Below are positions 10,521 through 21,460 of a DNA stretch of 64,000 nucleotides, piece by piece. The notes beneath the pieces were generated by a model that was not told the origin of the DNA, did no database searches, and was given only the letters and a program-made list of their open reading frames with translations. Numbering within the stretch: the first letter of the stretch is position 1; each line of letters begins with the position of its first letter. The position numbers and the translations under genes are program-made. Source of the DNA: Aralia elata (lineage: Eukaryota > Streptophyta > Magnoliopsida > Apiales > Araliaceae); the NCBI GenBank assembly GCA_034770075.1, contig CM068388.1, positions 17,665,206 through 17,729,205 on the forward strand. Reading direction: 5' to 3'.

Positions 10521-11750
10521 GCTTTGGTACCTCAACTCACTCCTGTTAGAAAAATCCTCCCCTCCCTCTCCCATTCCTTTTTTGTCTCTAGCCAATAACT
10601 CTATCATCTATTTTAGATTGGGGATGACTTTCCTACTTTTGGAGAGATCCTTTTCTAGATCTCTGTTCTTTATATTTTAATTTATTGTTTGTTAATAGTT
10701 TATTCTCAATATTTGCGGAGTTTGTGTTCCTCATTATGTGGGATTTGTTTTCTACAAGAGGTGATTAATTTATTTCTCTTTGTGAAAGAATTTCATTATC
10801 ATCTTTTGCAAGATTTTGCTTTCTCCATTTTGAAGATTATTTTTCTCATCTGTAAAACTTTTTCTTAGTGTACGGAATTGATGACAATAGATCTTTTTAG
10901 ATTTTCAATGTGGAGTTAAGACGACAGTTTGTTATCTCGTCGCTTGTGTTGAAAATCTTTTCAAATCTACATATTCTATTGTTATATTTGGAATATGATT
11001 GTTTTAGGAGTATTATTTATGGTATCCACTAGTTGTTGCTATAATCGACCCTCTTCTCAATTAATTATCTATAATTATTTGTTTGAAAAGGTTACCATTT
11101 CTATTATAACCTTTTCATCTTTTGTAATATTATATTTTTTAATGTATTTCATCCTATTGGACTGTTTGATAAAATATAAAAAACAATTTTGGTGCCTCTA
11201 GCACTTCTTAAATACTATCATGACAACATCGCATAAATTGTTATATGTTTTTCGTTTTTTGACCCTTTAAAATTTTCTAGTTTTTGTTCAATGATAAATT
11301 TCATGTATAAGATTTCAATAAAATAAAATATACAGATGTTTGTTAATTAATTTGAAACAATTTACTTGTGTAGAAGGAAAATAGATGAAAAAAAATTACC
11401 TTTTAATTTGGAAGAATATGTTAAGTTATTATGGAGGAATCAAATATGAAATAAAGTTTTTACAAGATTGAGATGATTACAAATTTAGATATAGATGAAA
11501 TAATAATTACAAAAAAAGAATTTCTAATAAAAAATTGCTGAAGTCGAGGATCATATCAGGTGTTAAGTTTATGTCGTTTCTGTATACTTAATATAGAGAA
11601 TTGTCTTGAAATTTAGAGCTTTAAGATTGACATACTTACCTAATCTCATATAATTAATTTAAAGATTTCTTAATTCAATATATATTATTATCTAATTTAT
11701 TGATTGACTTTGTTATATATAATAATGTAGTATAGAAATGTAATAGTGGT
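10521..11750. other. Gene-free AT-rich DNA
   Basis: No frame above ~78 aa, no recognisable domain, no LTR ends. The 68-aa + frame at 10995-11201 is hydrophobic (I/L/F/Y-rich), as random AT-rich DNA gives. This stretch may hold host DNA or the decayed distal part of Copia element H; the boundary could not be placed. Confidence 0.5.
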
Positions 11751-12379
11751 GTAGGTAAACGGTAACCACCAAACCTTATAACGCAAAAAATCACTATTCT
11801 GCTGCTCTGAGGTAGCTAGAAATTTAAGTGGGAGGGGGCTGAAATTTTATGGAATTGTTTTACAAGATAAAAGTAGTCGTATTTAAAACATTTTTTTACA
11901 TTACTCTTCATTTTCTTGTTTTTAAAAAATTTATGGAGATTCTGAGTTTCAAACAAATATAACATTTACCATATTTAAGACTTCTAAATGGCTCATCAAA
12001 ATTGAATAAGAAACGAATTTGGTATGATTTTTTTACAAGGTGATGTACTAATCCCATCACATAACATAGTGCTTTTATAAATCGACTTATAAGCATATCT
12101 AAAGGCATATGCTCAAAAAAATTGCATTAGACAACAGTTGTAGGTAATTTCAAGAGTTCTATTTTTAGAACATTAGGTATAAAAAAAATTCGACAAATAA
12201 TGAATTTGCTACGAATTTTATAACACGATTGAAAATTGTGGACAGATTGCACGCGAGATTTAATTCCAAGAATTTTAGAGGAATAAGAATATGCACCTTT
12301 AGTAGGAAGAAAGAATAAGCCACAAAATCTTTTCTCGTAACTATATTTGATGATACTGCATGGTGTTTATGCATGGTGA

Positions 12380-12699
12380 CGATTACTATCCTAAGGCAAC
12401 AAGTGACTCAAGAATCCTAATTTTATGTATGATAATGTACTGCTCATAATCAAACAGAAAATCATTGTTCATACTGCTCAACAAAGTGATGCGAGAAATC
12501 CTATCATTCTTGCGCTAATTTTCATAGACTGCAACCTTTTCCGAATTATTTTCGTCATTACCAGTCGGTTTAGTTTCTTTGGACAACAAGGTCTCTTTGA
12601 CCTCTTGTTCTTCCAGCACCATGCGAATTTGACATCGTAATTATCACCATCAAATTTATTGCCTTTGTTGAGATCCGCAATTATCTGTTTCGAGGCCAT
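12380..12699 (-). pseudogene. Copia gag N-terminal remnant
   Basis: Starts ATG at 12699 with MASKQIIADLNKGNKFDGDN, then YD, which is the usual opening of plant Copia gag (K-L-x-G-x-N-Y). After a frameshift near residue 25 another frame continues with LEEQEVKETLLSKETKP, a one-stop stretch, and RISRITLLSSMNNDF then LFDYEQY, matching the Copia gag block around the LSSM motif. The capsid frame then decays. It lies ~1.6 kb downstream of the primer site on the minus strand, consistent with a long leader. Non-functional. Confidence 0.75.
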
Positions 12700-13493
12700 C
12701 TGAAATTCGAGTTAACTTATTTTAAAGAAATTCTAAGAGTTCACAACAGTATTATTTTATCTTTGCCGCATAAATCAAACTAACAGAAAAATAATCAAAT
12801 ATGAACATAAGAAGGAAACTTTGCTAAATTTGGGAATCACAACTCGTATAAATATTTAATTATTTTAATTTAATTTATTTAGCATATTTCAAAATTTTAG
12901 GAATAATCCTACATGAATTCCGTCCTAAATTCCTCCCACTAGATTCAAGCACATACAAGTGTTCATGGCATTCTAAATAATCCCTAATATGCATACTGAA
13001 AAATAGATAAAATCTATTGCATATTAAATATTTTGAATATTTAAAGGGATTAAATAAAACATGATATTATACCACATAATATATAATAATATGCCATACG
13101 TTATTGTTAGCAGAAAATTTTAAACAGATTATTTATTCATAAATAACATTCTGTAATTTTTCTGAAATTTTCTGATTATTTTAAACAATTTTAAACAATA
13201 AATTGTTTATGCATATTTTGACTAAAAAATAAGTATAGATCACTTAATCAAGCAAAACATCAACACCCATAGGTGGATAAACTAAAACATACCACTGACA
13301 TCTTCTGAAAAAAAATATTTCAGAAAATATAAAATCCATAAATATTTTTATGATTTTTTTAAGGCATTTTTTAAGCATAAAATTAATTTTGCAATTTTCA
13401 TGTATTTCAAAAAATTAATTTTATTATACGAAAACGTAGAAATTAAAAATAAAAAATACAGTAAAAATTTTAGAACCATCAGAGTAAGGGAAG

Positions 13494-13562
13494 GTAGCGC
13501 GTGGTCCCCACACGCCACCACGCGTGAGTGGGCTGCCACTGCATGCGTCATGTCAGCATCTT
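13494..13562. repeat. GC-rich palindromic island in the Copia leader
   Basis: In otherwise AT-rich DNA a ~65-bp island contains GCGTGGTCCCCACACGCCACC and neighbours ACGCGTG and GCATGCGTC, giving partial self-complementarity. It resembles, in character but not in sequence, the GC-rich motif arrays in the LTRs elsewhere in the window. Confidence 0.55.
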
Positions 13563-13830
13563 CTACCTCTAGTTACACTAGTGGCAAATTATAGTTTAAT
13601 ACTTTTTTTTAAAATGGTCATAACTTTTTCATTTCAAGTCTAAAAAATACAAATTATAAGATATCCACGGATTCGTATCGAAAAACTCTATGCAACCATG
13701 TGATCAAAATTTTGATACGATGTCCGAGGAAAAACAGTTTTTAATTTTAGTAAAATTCCATAACCAACTAGGGTTTGGATTTTCTACCAAAATAGAAAAC
13801 TAATCACCACGAAATTTTATAGGCTTTTAT

Positions 13831-14172
13831 GGCCATGTTTGTTTGCAAAAAGCATGTTTAGGGTTGAACTATTTGTCTTAATTTAACATTACTTCGGTCT
13901 ATTTAATCATTTGATGAGAAACTATTAATCCCTTAATGTGCGACTATTTTTCTCATAAAGTCATTTGATAGCTTAAAATTGAGGGACTATTAATCCCCCA
14001 TTCATCATGGGATTATATAATCCATCAGAAATAGCTTTAGAAATGACAAAAATAGTCCATATGACTATTTAAAGGACTATTAATCCTCCATCATGGAATA
14101 AAATAGTCTGAAGTAGTGTTAAATTAAGACAAATAGTCTAATCACAAGCATTTTTTGAAAACAAACATAGCC
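13831..14172. mobile_element. 342-bp MITE with long terminal inverted repeats
   Basis: Left end GGCCATGTTTGTTTGCAAAA, right end complementary (TTTTGAAAACAAACATAGCC). Complementarity continues inwards: ACTATTTGTCTTAATTTAAC near 13870 pairs with GTTAAATTAAGACAAATAGT near 14120, and ACTATTAATCC motifs pair further in. Both sides are flanked by TAT (13828-13830 and 14173-14175), a possible 3-bp TSD that would fit a PIF/Harbinger-type MITE; a longer hAT-type duplication is not seen. No coding capacity. It sits in the leader of Copia element H and so is younger than H. Confidence 0.8.
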
Positions 14173-14327
14173 TATATATATGTTATAAGCTATAACATAC
14201 TGAAATTTCATGGTCTAATTTAAAGCAAATCTTGACATGCCATTAACAACCCATGAAGCTTTTAAAACTCAAAAACAAAGCAAATACTGCATGACAATGC
14301 ATCAAGCATATACTCTAGCATAACCTA

Positions 14328-14340
14328 GGCTTTGATACCA
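14328..14340 (-). other. tRNA-Met-type primer-binding site of Copia H
   Basis: GGCTTTGATACCA on + is TGGTATCAAAGCC on -, the standard initiator-tRNA primer site of plant Copia elements. It is one base away from the LTR end (minus-strand ...GTGTTCTACA), which fixes orientation and places the 5' LTR to its right. Confidence 0.85.
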
Positions 14341-14341
14341 A

Positions 14342-14685
14342 TGTAGAACACGTAGGCATGCAAATATTTGGATTAAACAATTTCCGGGTTACCCGAATTT
14401 ACCTCTTGAAGCATATGCCCACGATCTTTATGACAACGACGTTTGGCTAGAACACATACTAATTTATGAACGCAGTGGTGACTGGAGTAAAATCAACATG
14501 ATGAGTGTCGGCTAGTCATTTCACAGTCCGTGTGCCTTTAATCCCTCAAGCTCCAAAAATTTCAATGGTATTATAAAGTGGGTGAAGCACTTTCTATCCT
14601 TTGTCTATATTTTCAGCATAAGGTACTAAGGTTATTTTACTATGGCATATCTCCACTTTACTAATATAAGCCACCATAAAATCAC
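14342..14685 (-). repeat. Copia H 5' LTR, 3' part (joins 34358-34554)
   Basis: The LTR ends (minus strand) in CGTGTTCTACA next to the primer site. At 14685 it is cut by solo LTR F and resumes at 34358. The reconstituted LTR is ~540 bp, in the normal Copia range. ATCAC at 14681-14685 is the left copy of the F target duplication. Confidence 0.8.
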
Positions 14686-17600
14686 TGTGACAACCCGTGA
14701 AATCGGATAGTCTTGTAATTAGTTTTTCAATGTAAATATCTAATAAAATAAATTTTATGGATATTATGATGTGAAAATGTGTTTGTATGTGTTTAAAGGT
14801 CGATTAATGACCTAGTTTACGCGTTAAGTGATTATATATGAGTGTTGGGAGTTTTTGGGAGAAAATAAATTTTTTCGAGAAAAACATTAAAACACTATTC
14901 ATAAAGCGCAGAAAACGCTAATAAACGTTCTTTTTCGAGATTTTCGAATTACGTCACATCGTTCATTTGAGAAGGAGAGATGAAATCTCTAATAAAAGTT
15001 TGTTCGGGAAAAAGCCGTAAAAATACTATTCACGCCAAAAAACACCTCTTTTATTTTCTGACTTTTTGAATTACGTAATAACGTTTATTCGGGAAAGGGA
15101 AACGTAATCTCTAATAAAATCAACGAATGAAAAATTTCGCGATTTTGGCTAAGGAATGAGTTAGGGAAATCTAGCTAGAAAGAAATCGGGTAATCGACTG
15201 AGTTCGGAGACGTAAACCCTAATCAAAAGTATGAAAGGGCAAAATCGACTTTTGTCAGCTAATTGAACGAGTTACAAATCATAACTGGAAAAGTTGAAAA
15301 ACCTAACTGGATAAGAGAATGTCTAACTAAAATTAGTTGGCCTAACCAAGCCTAAGGTTTGAAAGGCTTGGTTAGGGTGTGACATGGCTTGGCTAGGGTT
15401 GAGCTATGGAGATTCCTAGGGTTAAGACTAGGGCTTAAAAGTCTTAGCTAGGGTTTGGTGTGGCTCGGCTAGGTTTGAGCCACACTATTGTAAACTTGGA
15501 GCCAAAGGCTTAGAAGGCCATGTGTCATTTGATGTGTGATTGTTTAATAAGCATGTGGGAATCGGTGGGGAGAGAGGGGACCAAGGGGGGATAAGATAGG
15601 ATGGGAACTTACCATAATTGGTAAGTTTTAGTCTTTTGTCTAACCTTGTTTTCCTTAGCCCTTAAGACTTGGATAAGTCGTCATCTTTCCTTCATTTTTC
15701 ACTAAGTAAATTGAGAGAGAAAGCAAGAGAACTCTAGAGAGAGAGAGAGAGAGCTTGGGCGGATCAAGGAAGAAGAAGAGGCTGATCAAGCTTTGATCAT
15801 CCAATAGCTAGCTGAGAAGAATAAAAAGAACACAAGAGGTAATCTTAGAACCTTCAAACACTTCATCTCTTTAATTTTCTTTCTTTGAGTGATTAGTTGT
15901 TGGTGGATGTTGATTAATGGAAGATCATGGTAGATTTTGAAGGTATAAGGTGGTTATGAAGGAGTTAACCTTGTTAAACTACCTTAAGTATGCATGTCTA
16001 GTAAATGAATAACTAAAATCGTAAGCCTAAGTGTGAGGATGGAAAGATTAAAGTAGAGGACTGTAAATGGAGTTATATAATTGATTGTTTGTGTGTTGTT
16101 GTTGGATTTTGAAAAGATGGGATCATAGATAAGTAAGTTGTTAAGATGTTCTAAGTGGAACGAAGGAAAAATACGCCAAAACGAAGTTATTGGTGAAATT
16201 TTTAGTAAAAGACGTTAACGATGAAAACCTTAGCTTGATATGACTTTCAGGCCAAGTTAGCGGGTAGTTAATGCGTTCGGAAAAGTCCGATTTTCTGGGG
16301 CTTTTGTAGTCGTAGTAAAAGTGAGCAGTAAGCTCAAGAACGAGCTCATTCCGACTTCGGATGAGTAAGTTATGAAAATTTGAAGAAGGCATGTCAAAGT
16401 TGACAAAACTATAAAAAATGAGATTTTGGGGTTGTGAGTGAGCGCTGGGTGCAGCGTCGGGGCGCAGCGACCTAGTGCTGCTAGGCGTGCGAGTGCAGGT
16501 GGGCGCGCGACGTGTAGGTAAACTGGGGCCTCAGGTTGTGGGGCATCAAGACCACGACTACTGGCTGGGTGGGCTGCGTATAGGCGTGTCGTCGGGCTAT
16601 TTTCGAACGTCGTGCAACGTCGAGCGACATGATGCACGTCGAGGCGTGTCAAGGGATGCCAAGCGACGTGGTGCACTTCGGGGCGTGTTGGGCGACGCCG
16701 AGCGGCGTCGTGCATATCGGGCGTGTCGTTGTGCTGTTTCGCTACGACATACGTCATTTTTGACATTGTTCCAAAAATGTTCCAACTTATGAAAGACAAA
16801 TATTATGAAATGAATAATAATGAATTCAAACCATCATGGAGGATGATTATGAGGGTCGTCGAGTTCCCGAACGCCGCAACACCGAGAGACGTTTTTGAAG
16901 TTTGGTCGCGTGAATTAAATTATAACACGCAAACCATGTGAAATGAAATGAAGTTAATAAGGTCATGAAGGTTTTTGAAATGCAAGTCTAAATTATGAAT
17001 TAGGCTAAACAAAATGAAGTAAGTCGAGGCGTACAGATTTCAGAATGTCGAGTCGTCGTGCGACGTTTATTGAGATGTTTTCGAGTTATAAAACCCGAAC
17101 ATCGTGAGTTATGAGTGTGCTAAGTTTATGCAAAGGCGTGTCGCTTGGGCGTTCGAGCTAGACAAGTCGGGCTTGCGACGTACGAACGTCGAGACATCGT
17201 GCAAAGTGATTATGAACTTGAAAAGTGTTCTGAATCTAATGAAACGGACATTTGTAAGATATGGAATAGAGTTAATGTAAACCAAGAGGGAGGGTTAATA
17301 TGAGAGTCGTGACATTCCCGAACGCCGCGACGCCGAGAGGTGTTTTGAAGATTGATCGCGTTAACTAAACTATTAAGCGCTAACAATATGAAATTAGAAT
17401 AGTGATAATGTAAATCAATATATGAAGTCTATATGTGGCTAATTGGTATGTTCGACCTTAATGATATATATAGGTCATTTGAAGAGCGATTGAATAGCAT
17501 TCCGGTAAATCGCGTACGTAGAAGGCAAGTTTTCTAAACTTACTCAGATAATTATTTTATGCAAGTTTTCTATCTATGTGCAAATATATTATGTTTGTAC

Positions 17601-18125
17601 AAGATATTTAGCTATTGTTGTGTTATGTGCCAATATCTGCACTTATGTGCTATTTGAGATGAATTGTTTTGTTGTTAAACTGTTCAAGTTATTTTAAGTT
17701 CTGTTATTCATGAACTGTTTAAGAAGAATGTCGATGCCATTTGTTTTCAGCTAGATAAAAGTAGAAGTGAGTATAGAATTACTGAAAATTTAATGAGGTT
17801 AAGTAGAGCTAATCCAAACTAAGTATCATTATTGCGGATTCTGATGTTAGTAAGAAAAAGAGTAAAGTCTTGCGGATTGGTCAATATGTTGTTTCAAATA
17901 TGTGAATGTAAGGAAATTGTTGTTCCTATCTATTCAAAGTTGTTTCACAACTATTGTTTAGTTGTTGAAGTTTTTGAAGAATACGTTGATATTGATTTTG
18001 TTGTTGATTGTTTATTCAACTGCTATGACTTGTTGAGCAATTGAATGTTCACCCTTTCTTTAAATAAAATATTTTCAGCAAAGCTAGAACGAACCAAGGA
18101 ACCAGGTGAAGATTAATGAAAGGAT
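14686..18125 (+). repeat. Solo LTR F, left part (Tekay-type); rest at 34073-34352
   Basis: Starts TGTGACAACCCGTGAAATCG, ends at 34352 in CGGATTTGGGGGCGTTACA, and is flanked by perfect 5-bp duplications ATCAC (14681-14685 and 34353-34357). Net length without the nested element is ~3.7 kb; no internal region or second LTR exists, so it is a solo LTR. Orientation follows from the GA-rich leader-like tract at 15715-15755 and the TGTGAC...TTACA ends typical of long Tekay-type LTRs. A GC-rich array of CGTCG/GTGC motifs lies at 16440-16750. Frames of 105-180 aa on both strands over that array are composition artefacts. Near-identical sentences (CGAACGCCGCAACACCGAGAG, cf. 17317) recur at ~16870 and ~17317. 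Confidence 0.85.
16440..16750. repeat. GC-rich motif array inside LTR F
   Basis: A ~300-bp island with many CpG: repeated GCGACG, CGTCG, GTGCA and GGCGTGT units, for example CGTCGAGGCGTGTC, CTTCGGGGCGTGTTG and TATCGGGCGTGTCG. It stands out sharply from the AT-rich LTR. Related CGACGT text recurs at 17040-17205. Confidence 0.75.
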
Positions 18126-18746
18126 TGATGTAGGAGGAACTGAGTCGGATGACGCCAATGATGATGAAGATGACATGGCGCTATCGAACAGTACGTTGTT
18201 AGCGTTAAAGTATCATGAGTTGGAGGATCGACGCAAGAGTGTGGGTCGTTGATTTCTGTAAGGTCGGATAATGGAGTTCGGGATCTAGAATGGAGTTCAG
18301 GATCGGGAAGCGGATTCCTTTTGGGTCAGCGTTCTTCAACTTCGGGTTCGTGGCGGACTTCTTCGGAAATGGCGTCATCGTTAGATTGGCTTCGATTATT
18401 ATTATTATTATCATTTATTATTATTTTTATTTATCAGTACTTAGTTCTTTTATGGTAGTAGTATTTTATTAGGAAGTGCATCTTTTATAGTATTACGTAA
18501 TAGGAAGTTGCTACCTATTAGAAGTTTACTTCCATAATTATAGGAATTCTGTTACAATTGATAAGGAAATCTTTTAACTATAAAACCCGGTTTGTGGGTG
18601 AAGTTTTATTCATTCTTGTTTTGTGATTAATATTATTTACACATTGAGAGATTTCTCTGTGTTTAGGGTAATTCTTTTGCTTCTTTTTGCCTGTGAATTT
18701 ATTATTACCCTAGCCCGCAGGATAATCGCTATCACGCCCAGCGTCA
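18126..18746 (+). repeat. 5' LTR of element B
   Basis: 621 bp, TGATGTAGGAGG...CAGCGTCA. A TATA-like ACTATAAAACCC lies at ~18577. The first ~125 bases match the coding tail that in the 3' copy ends the pol frame. An (ATT)n tract at ~18398-18425 is short here and much longer in the 3' LTR. Left TSD AGGAT. Confidence 0.9.
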
Positions 18747-18748
18747 AT

Positions 18749-18760
18749 TGGTATCAGAGC
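18749..18760 (+). other. iMet tRNA primer-binding site of element B
   Basis: TGGTATCAGAGC two bases after the 5' LTR end; complementary to the 3' end of initiator methionine tRNA, the usual primer of chromoviruses. Confidence 0.93.
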
Positions 18761-18794
18761 TCAACATTTTCCTAGGAATAGATTCATCGGTTTA

Positions 18795-19879
18795 ATGGCT
18801 GGTGGTCGTGATCGTGGTCGTCGTGGACAGGTTCTGAATGAGGAAGTCCAACACCGTGATCATAACATTCAGGACGCGATGATTGAGGATTTACAAAGAC
18901 AAGTTGCAGAGTTAACCCAACGTCTAGAGGCGCAAAATCTTGGTAATCGTAACAAGGAGAATTACGATTCTGAGTCCAATTTTGAAAACCCTTATAACAA
19001 TAGGGATCAATTCTAGGAACGACGTGCTCAACGTGATCATCATCGAGACATGGGTTTTAAGGTAGAGCTATCAAAATTTTCTGGTACGTAGCAAGCGAAA
19101 GGATTCATCGATTAGTTGAACGAAGTTGAAGAACGCTGACCTAAGGTGGGAGCAGTTGAAGGTCAAAAATCACGGATTGGGAAAAGATGAAGAAAATAAT
19201 ATAAGGACACTTTCTTCCTTTTGGCTACACTCATTCCTTGTTCAAGCAACTGCACCTATTGAGGCAAGGTACCAAATCAATTGACGATTACACCGAAGAG
19301 TTCTACCAGTTAATAGTCTGCAATGACCTGTTCGAATCAGAAGAGCAGTTAGTGGCACGATATTTGGGTGGTTTACGGTAGACCCTACAAGACATCCTCA
19401 GTCTTCATTCCCTATGGACGGTTTCTGAGGCATACCAACGAGCACGCGATGTAGAGCAACAACAGAATAGGAAACCGGTGATGAGGAGCAATGCAAGTTG
19501 TAGACTAACACCCCCTCAACAACCCCGTTCTACACCATAACAACCGCAAGGTAATCTCAGCCCTACCATTCGATGTTTTAAGTGTGGCGAACAAGGGCAT
19601 AGAATGAATGAGTGCATATTACCTATTAGTCAGAAAGGTAAGAACATTTTGATTGAAGAAGATATGGTCGATGAGACAAAAGAGTTGGGAGAGCCCGTAT
19701 ATTATGACTATGATGAAGAGAATATGTTATATGGTGATGGACAGGAGACTTTAGTTATTCGTAAGAATCTGTTGACTCCTAACAACGATTCAGGAAATGA
19801 CTGGTTGAGAACCAATAGTTTCCATACAACTTTCACAATGGTAGATAAAGTTTGTAAGATGATTGTTGATAGTGGCAGC
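18795..19879 (+). pseudogene. Element B gag and start of protease
   Basis: Begins MAGGRDRGRRGQ, with a coiled-coil-like stretch (DLQRQVAELTQRLEAQN). A TAG at 19014 breaks the frame; capsid text follows (DMGFKVELSKFSGT) with further stops, for example at ~19089. The zinc knuckle CFKCGEQGHRMNEC (CX2CX4HX4C) is intact at 19574-19615. The frame then reaches the protease active site MIVDSGS (~19859-19879), where element A2 is inserted; the protease resumes at 23133. Non-functional because of stops and the insertion. Confidence 0.85.
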
Positions 19880-20329
19880 TATAATATCCTGAATATTTAT
19901 AGAACTTATAAATATAATATTGAATGACTAAAGTTAGCTGTAAAGTTAATTTCGAGGACAAAATTCTTTGAAATAGTGGTGAATGTAATACCTTGAATAT
20001 TTATGAGGCTTATAAGTACGATCGTATATGGTTAGAGGTTAATTTAGTGATCTAAAATTAGGTATCGAGAAGTTTAAAACCTTAAGCCCCAATGAGATTA
20101 GACTTTTGTGCTTAATAAAGATCAAAATGATATTTTGAAGCATGTGTTTTATGATTATATAGTGTAAACGATGAATTAGGTCAAATAAAAAATTTTGGTC
20201 AAGCTGTTTAGTCGTGCTTACATTGACAAAATGATTTGTCGTGCTTGACACGATTTCACCAAGAAGTATCTTGACAAATTATTTTTGACAAGTTGTTGTG
20301 TCGTGCTTAAGAATGACAAAGTGATTTGT

Positions 20330-20690
20330 CCTGCATACGGTAACAAGCTGCACTATCGAGCTTGGAAGATATTTTGATTGAGGAGCTTAGAAGATAGGTT
20401 CAATTGCAAGCTGCACTATCGAGCTTAGAAGATATTTTCATTGAGGAGCTTAGATTGCAAGCTGCATTGTCGAGCTTGGAAGATATTTTCATTGAGGAGC
20501 TTAGAAGATAGGTTCAATTGCAAGCTGCATTATCGAGCTTAGAAGATATTTTCATTGAGGAGCTTAGATTGCAAGTTGCATTGTCGAGTTTGGAAGATAT
20601 TTTCATTGAGGAGCTTAGAAGATAGGTTCAATTGCAAGCTGCATTGTCGAGCTTGGAAGATATTTTCATTGAGGAGCTTAGAAGAATATT
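20330..20690 (+). repeat. Tandem repeat around GCAAGCTGCATTGTCGAGCTT
   Basis: Five to six units of ~50-70 bp made of AAGCTGCA[CT]T[AG]TCGAGCTT, GAAGATATTTT and ATTGAGGAGCTTAGA, some units carrying an extra AGATAGGTTCAATT. Located in the 5' half of the A2 LTR. Confidence 0.88.
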
Positions 20691-20984
20691 CTAAGAATTT
20701 GCTAGGTACTAAAGTGTAATTAACCTAGGTACCCAAGTGTAATAAGTCGAGCACCTAACGTACAATTAGCGAAACTTAGTTTTTCTATAAATAGCAAGCT
20801 AATTCATTCCTTACTATTTTCAAGAGCAGTTCACGAGCAAAAACACTCTATATTTATATTATGAGAGATATTGTGAGATAAAAATTACTTTCGAAGCATC
20901 GAAGCGCTATGCGATTGGAAGTACAGCTAGCAACTACAAGAGGTATACTCTAGTGGTTATTATTTTCATTCTTCTTTATATATT

Positions 20985-21460
20985 TAGTAAAAAAGTCCTA
21001 TTTATAAGCAATTATAATGCCCAAATTATTTTAAGTATATAGTACAAAAGTCCTATTTATAAGCAGTTATAATGCCCAAATTATTTTAAGTATATAGTAC
21101 AAAAGTCCTATTTATAAGCAGTTATAATGCCCACATTATTTTAAGTATATAGTACAAAAGTCCTATTTTCAAGTAGTTATAATGTCCGATTTATTTCTCT
21201 TATATATTAGAAAATATACTTTTATAAGCAGTTACTATGTCCGATTTTCTTCAAGTATTTAGTAAGAATATTCATTTTATAAGCAGTTATAATGCTGAAA
21301 TTATTTCAAATATAATAGCCGAATGTTCATTTTACAAGCAGTTATAATGCTCAATTTATTTTAAATATAGTTGATGAATATTCATTTTATATGTAGTTAT
21401 AATGCTGAAATTATTTCATGTATATTAGAAGGAGTCTTATTTATAAGCGGTTATAATACT
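20985..21460 (+). repeat. Tandem repeat around AAGCAGTTATAATGCCC
   Basis: About eight units of ~58 bp (AAAAGTCCTATTTATAAGCAG, TTATAATGCCCAAATTATTTT, AAGTATATAGTAC) that diverge progressively to the right. AT-rich, no coding sense. Located just after the leader-like CAAGAGCAGTTCACGAGC text in the A2 LTR. Confidence 0.88.

Noticed and set aside
16257..16799. Minus frame of 180 aa and overlapping + frame of 105 aa
   Set aside because: Lies over the GC-rich motif array of LTR F, both strands open because of CpG-rich composition; no recognised domain.
18748..18761. tRNA gene at the primer site
   Set aside because: Only the 12-base PBS is present; no cloverleaf sequence around it here or at 14328, 35849 or 40951.
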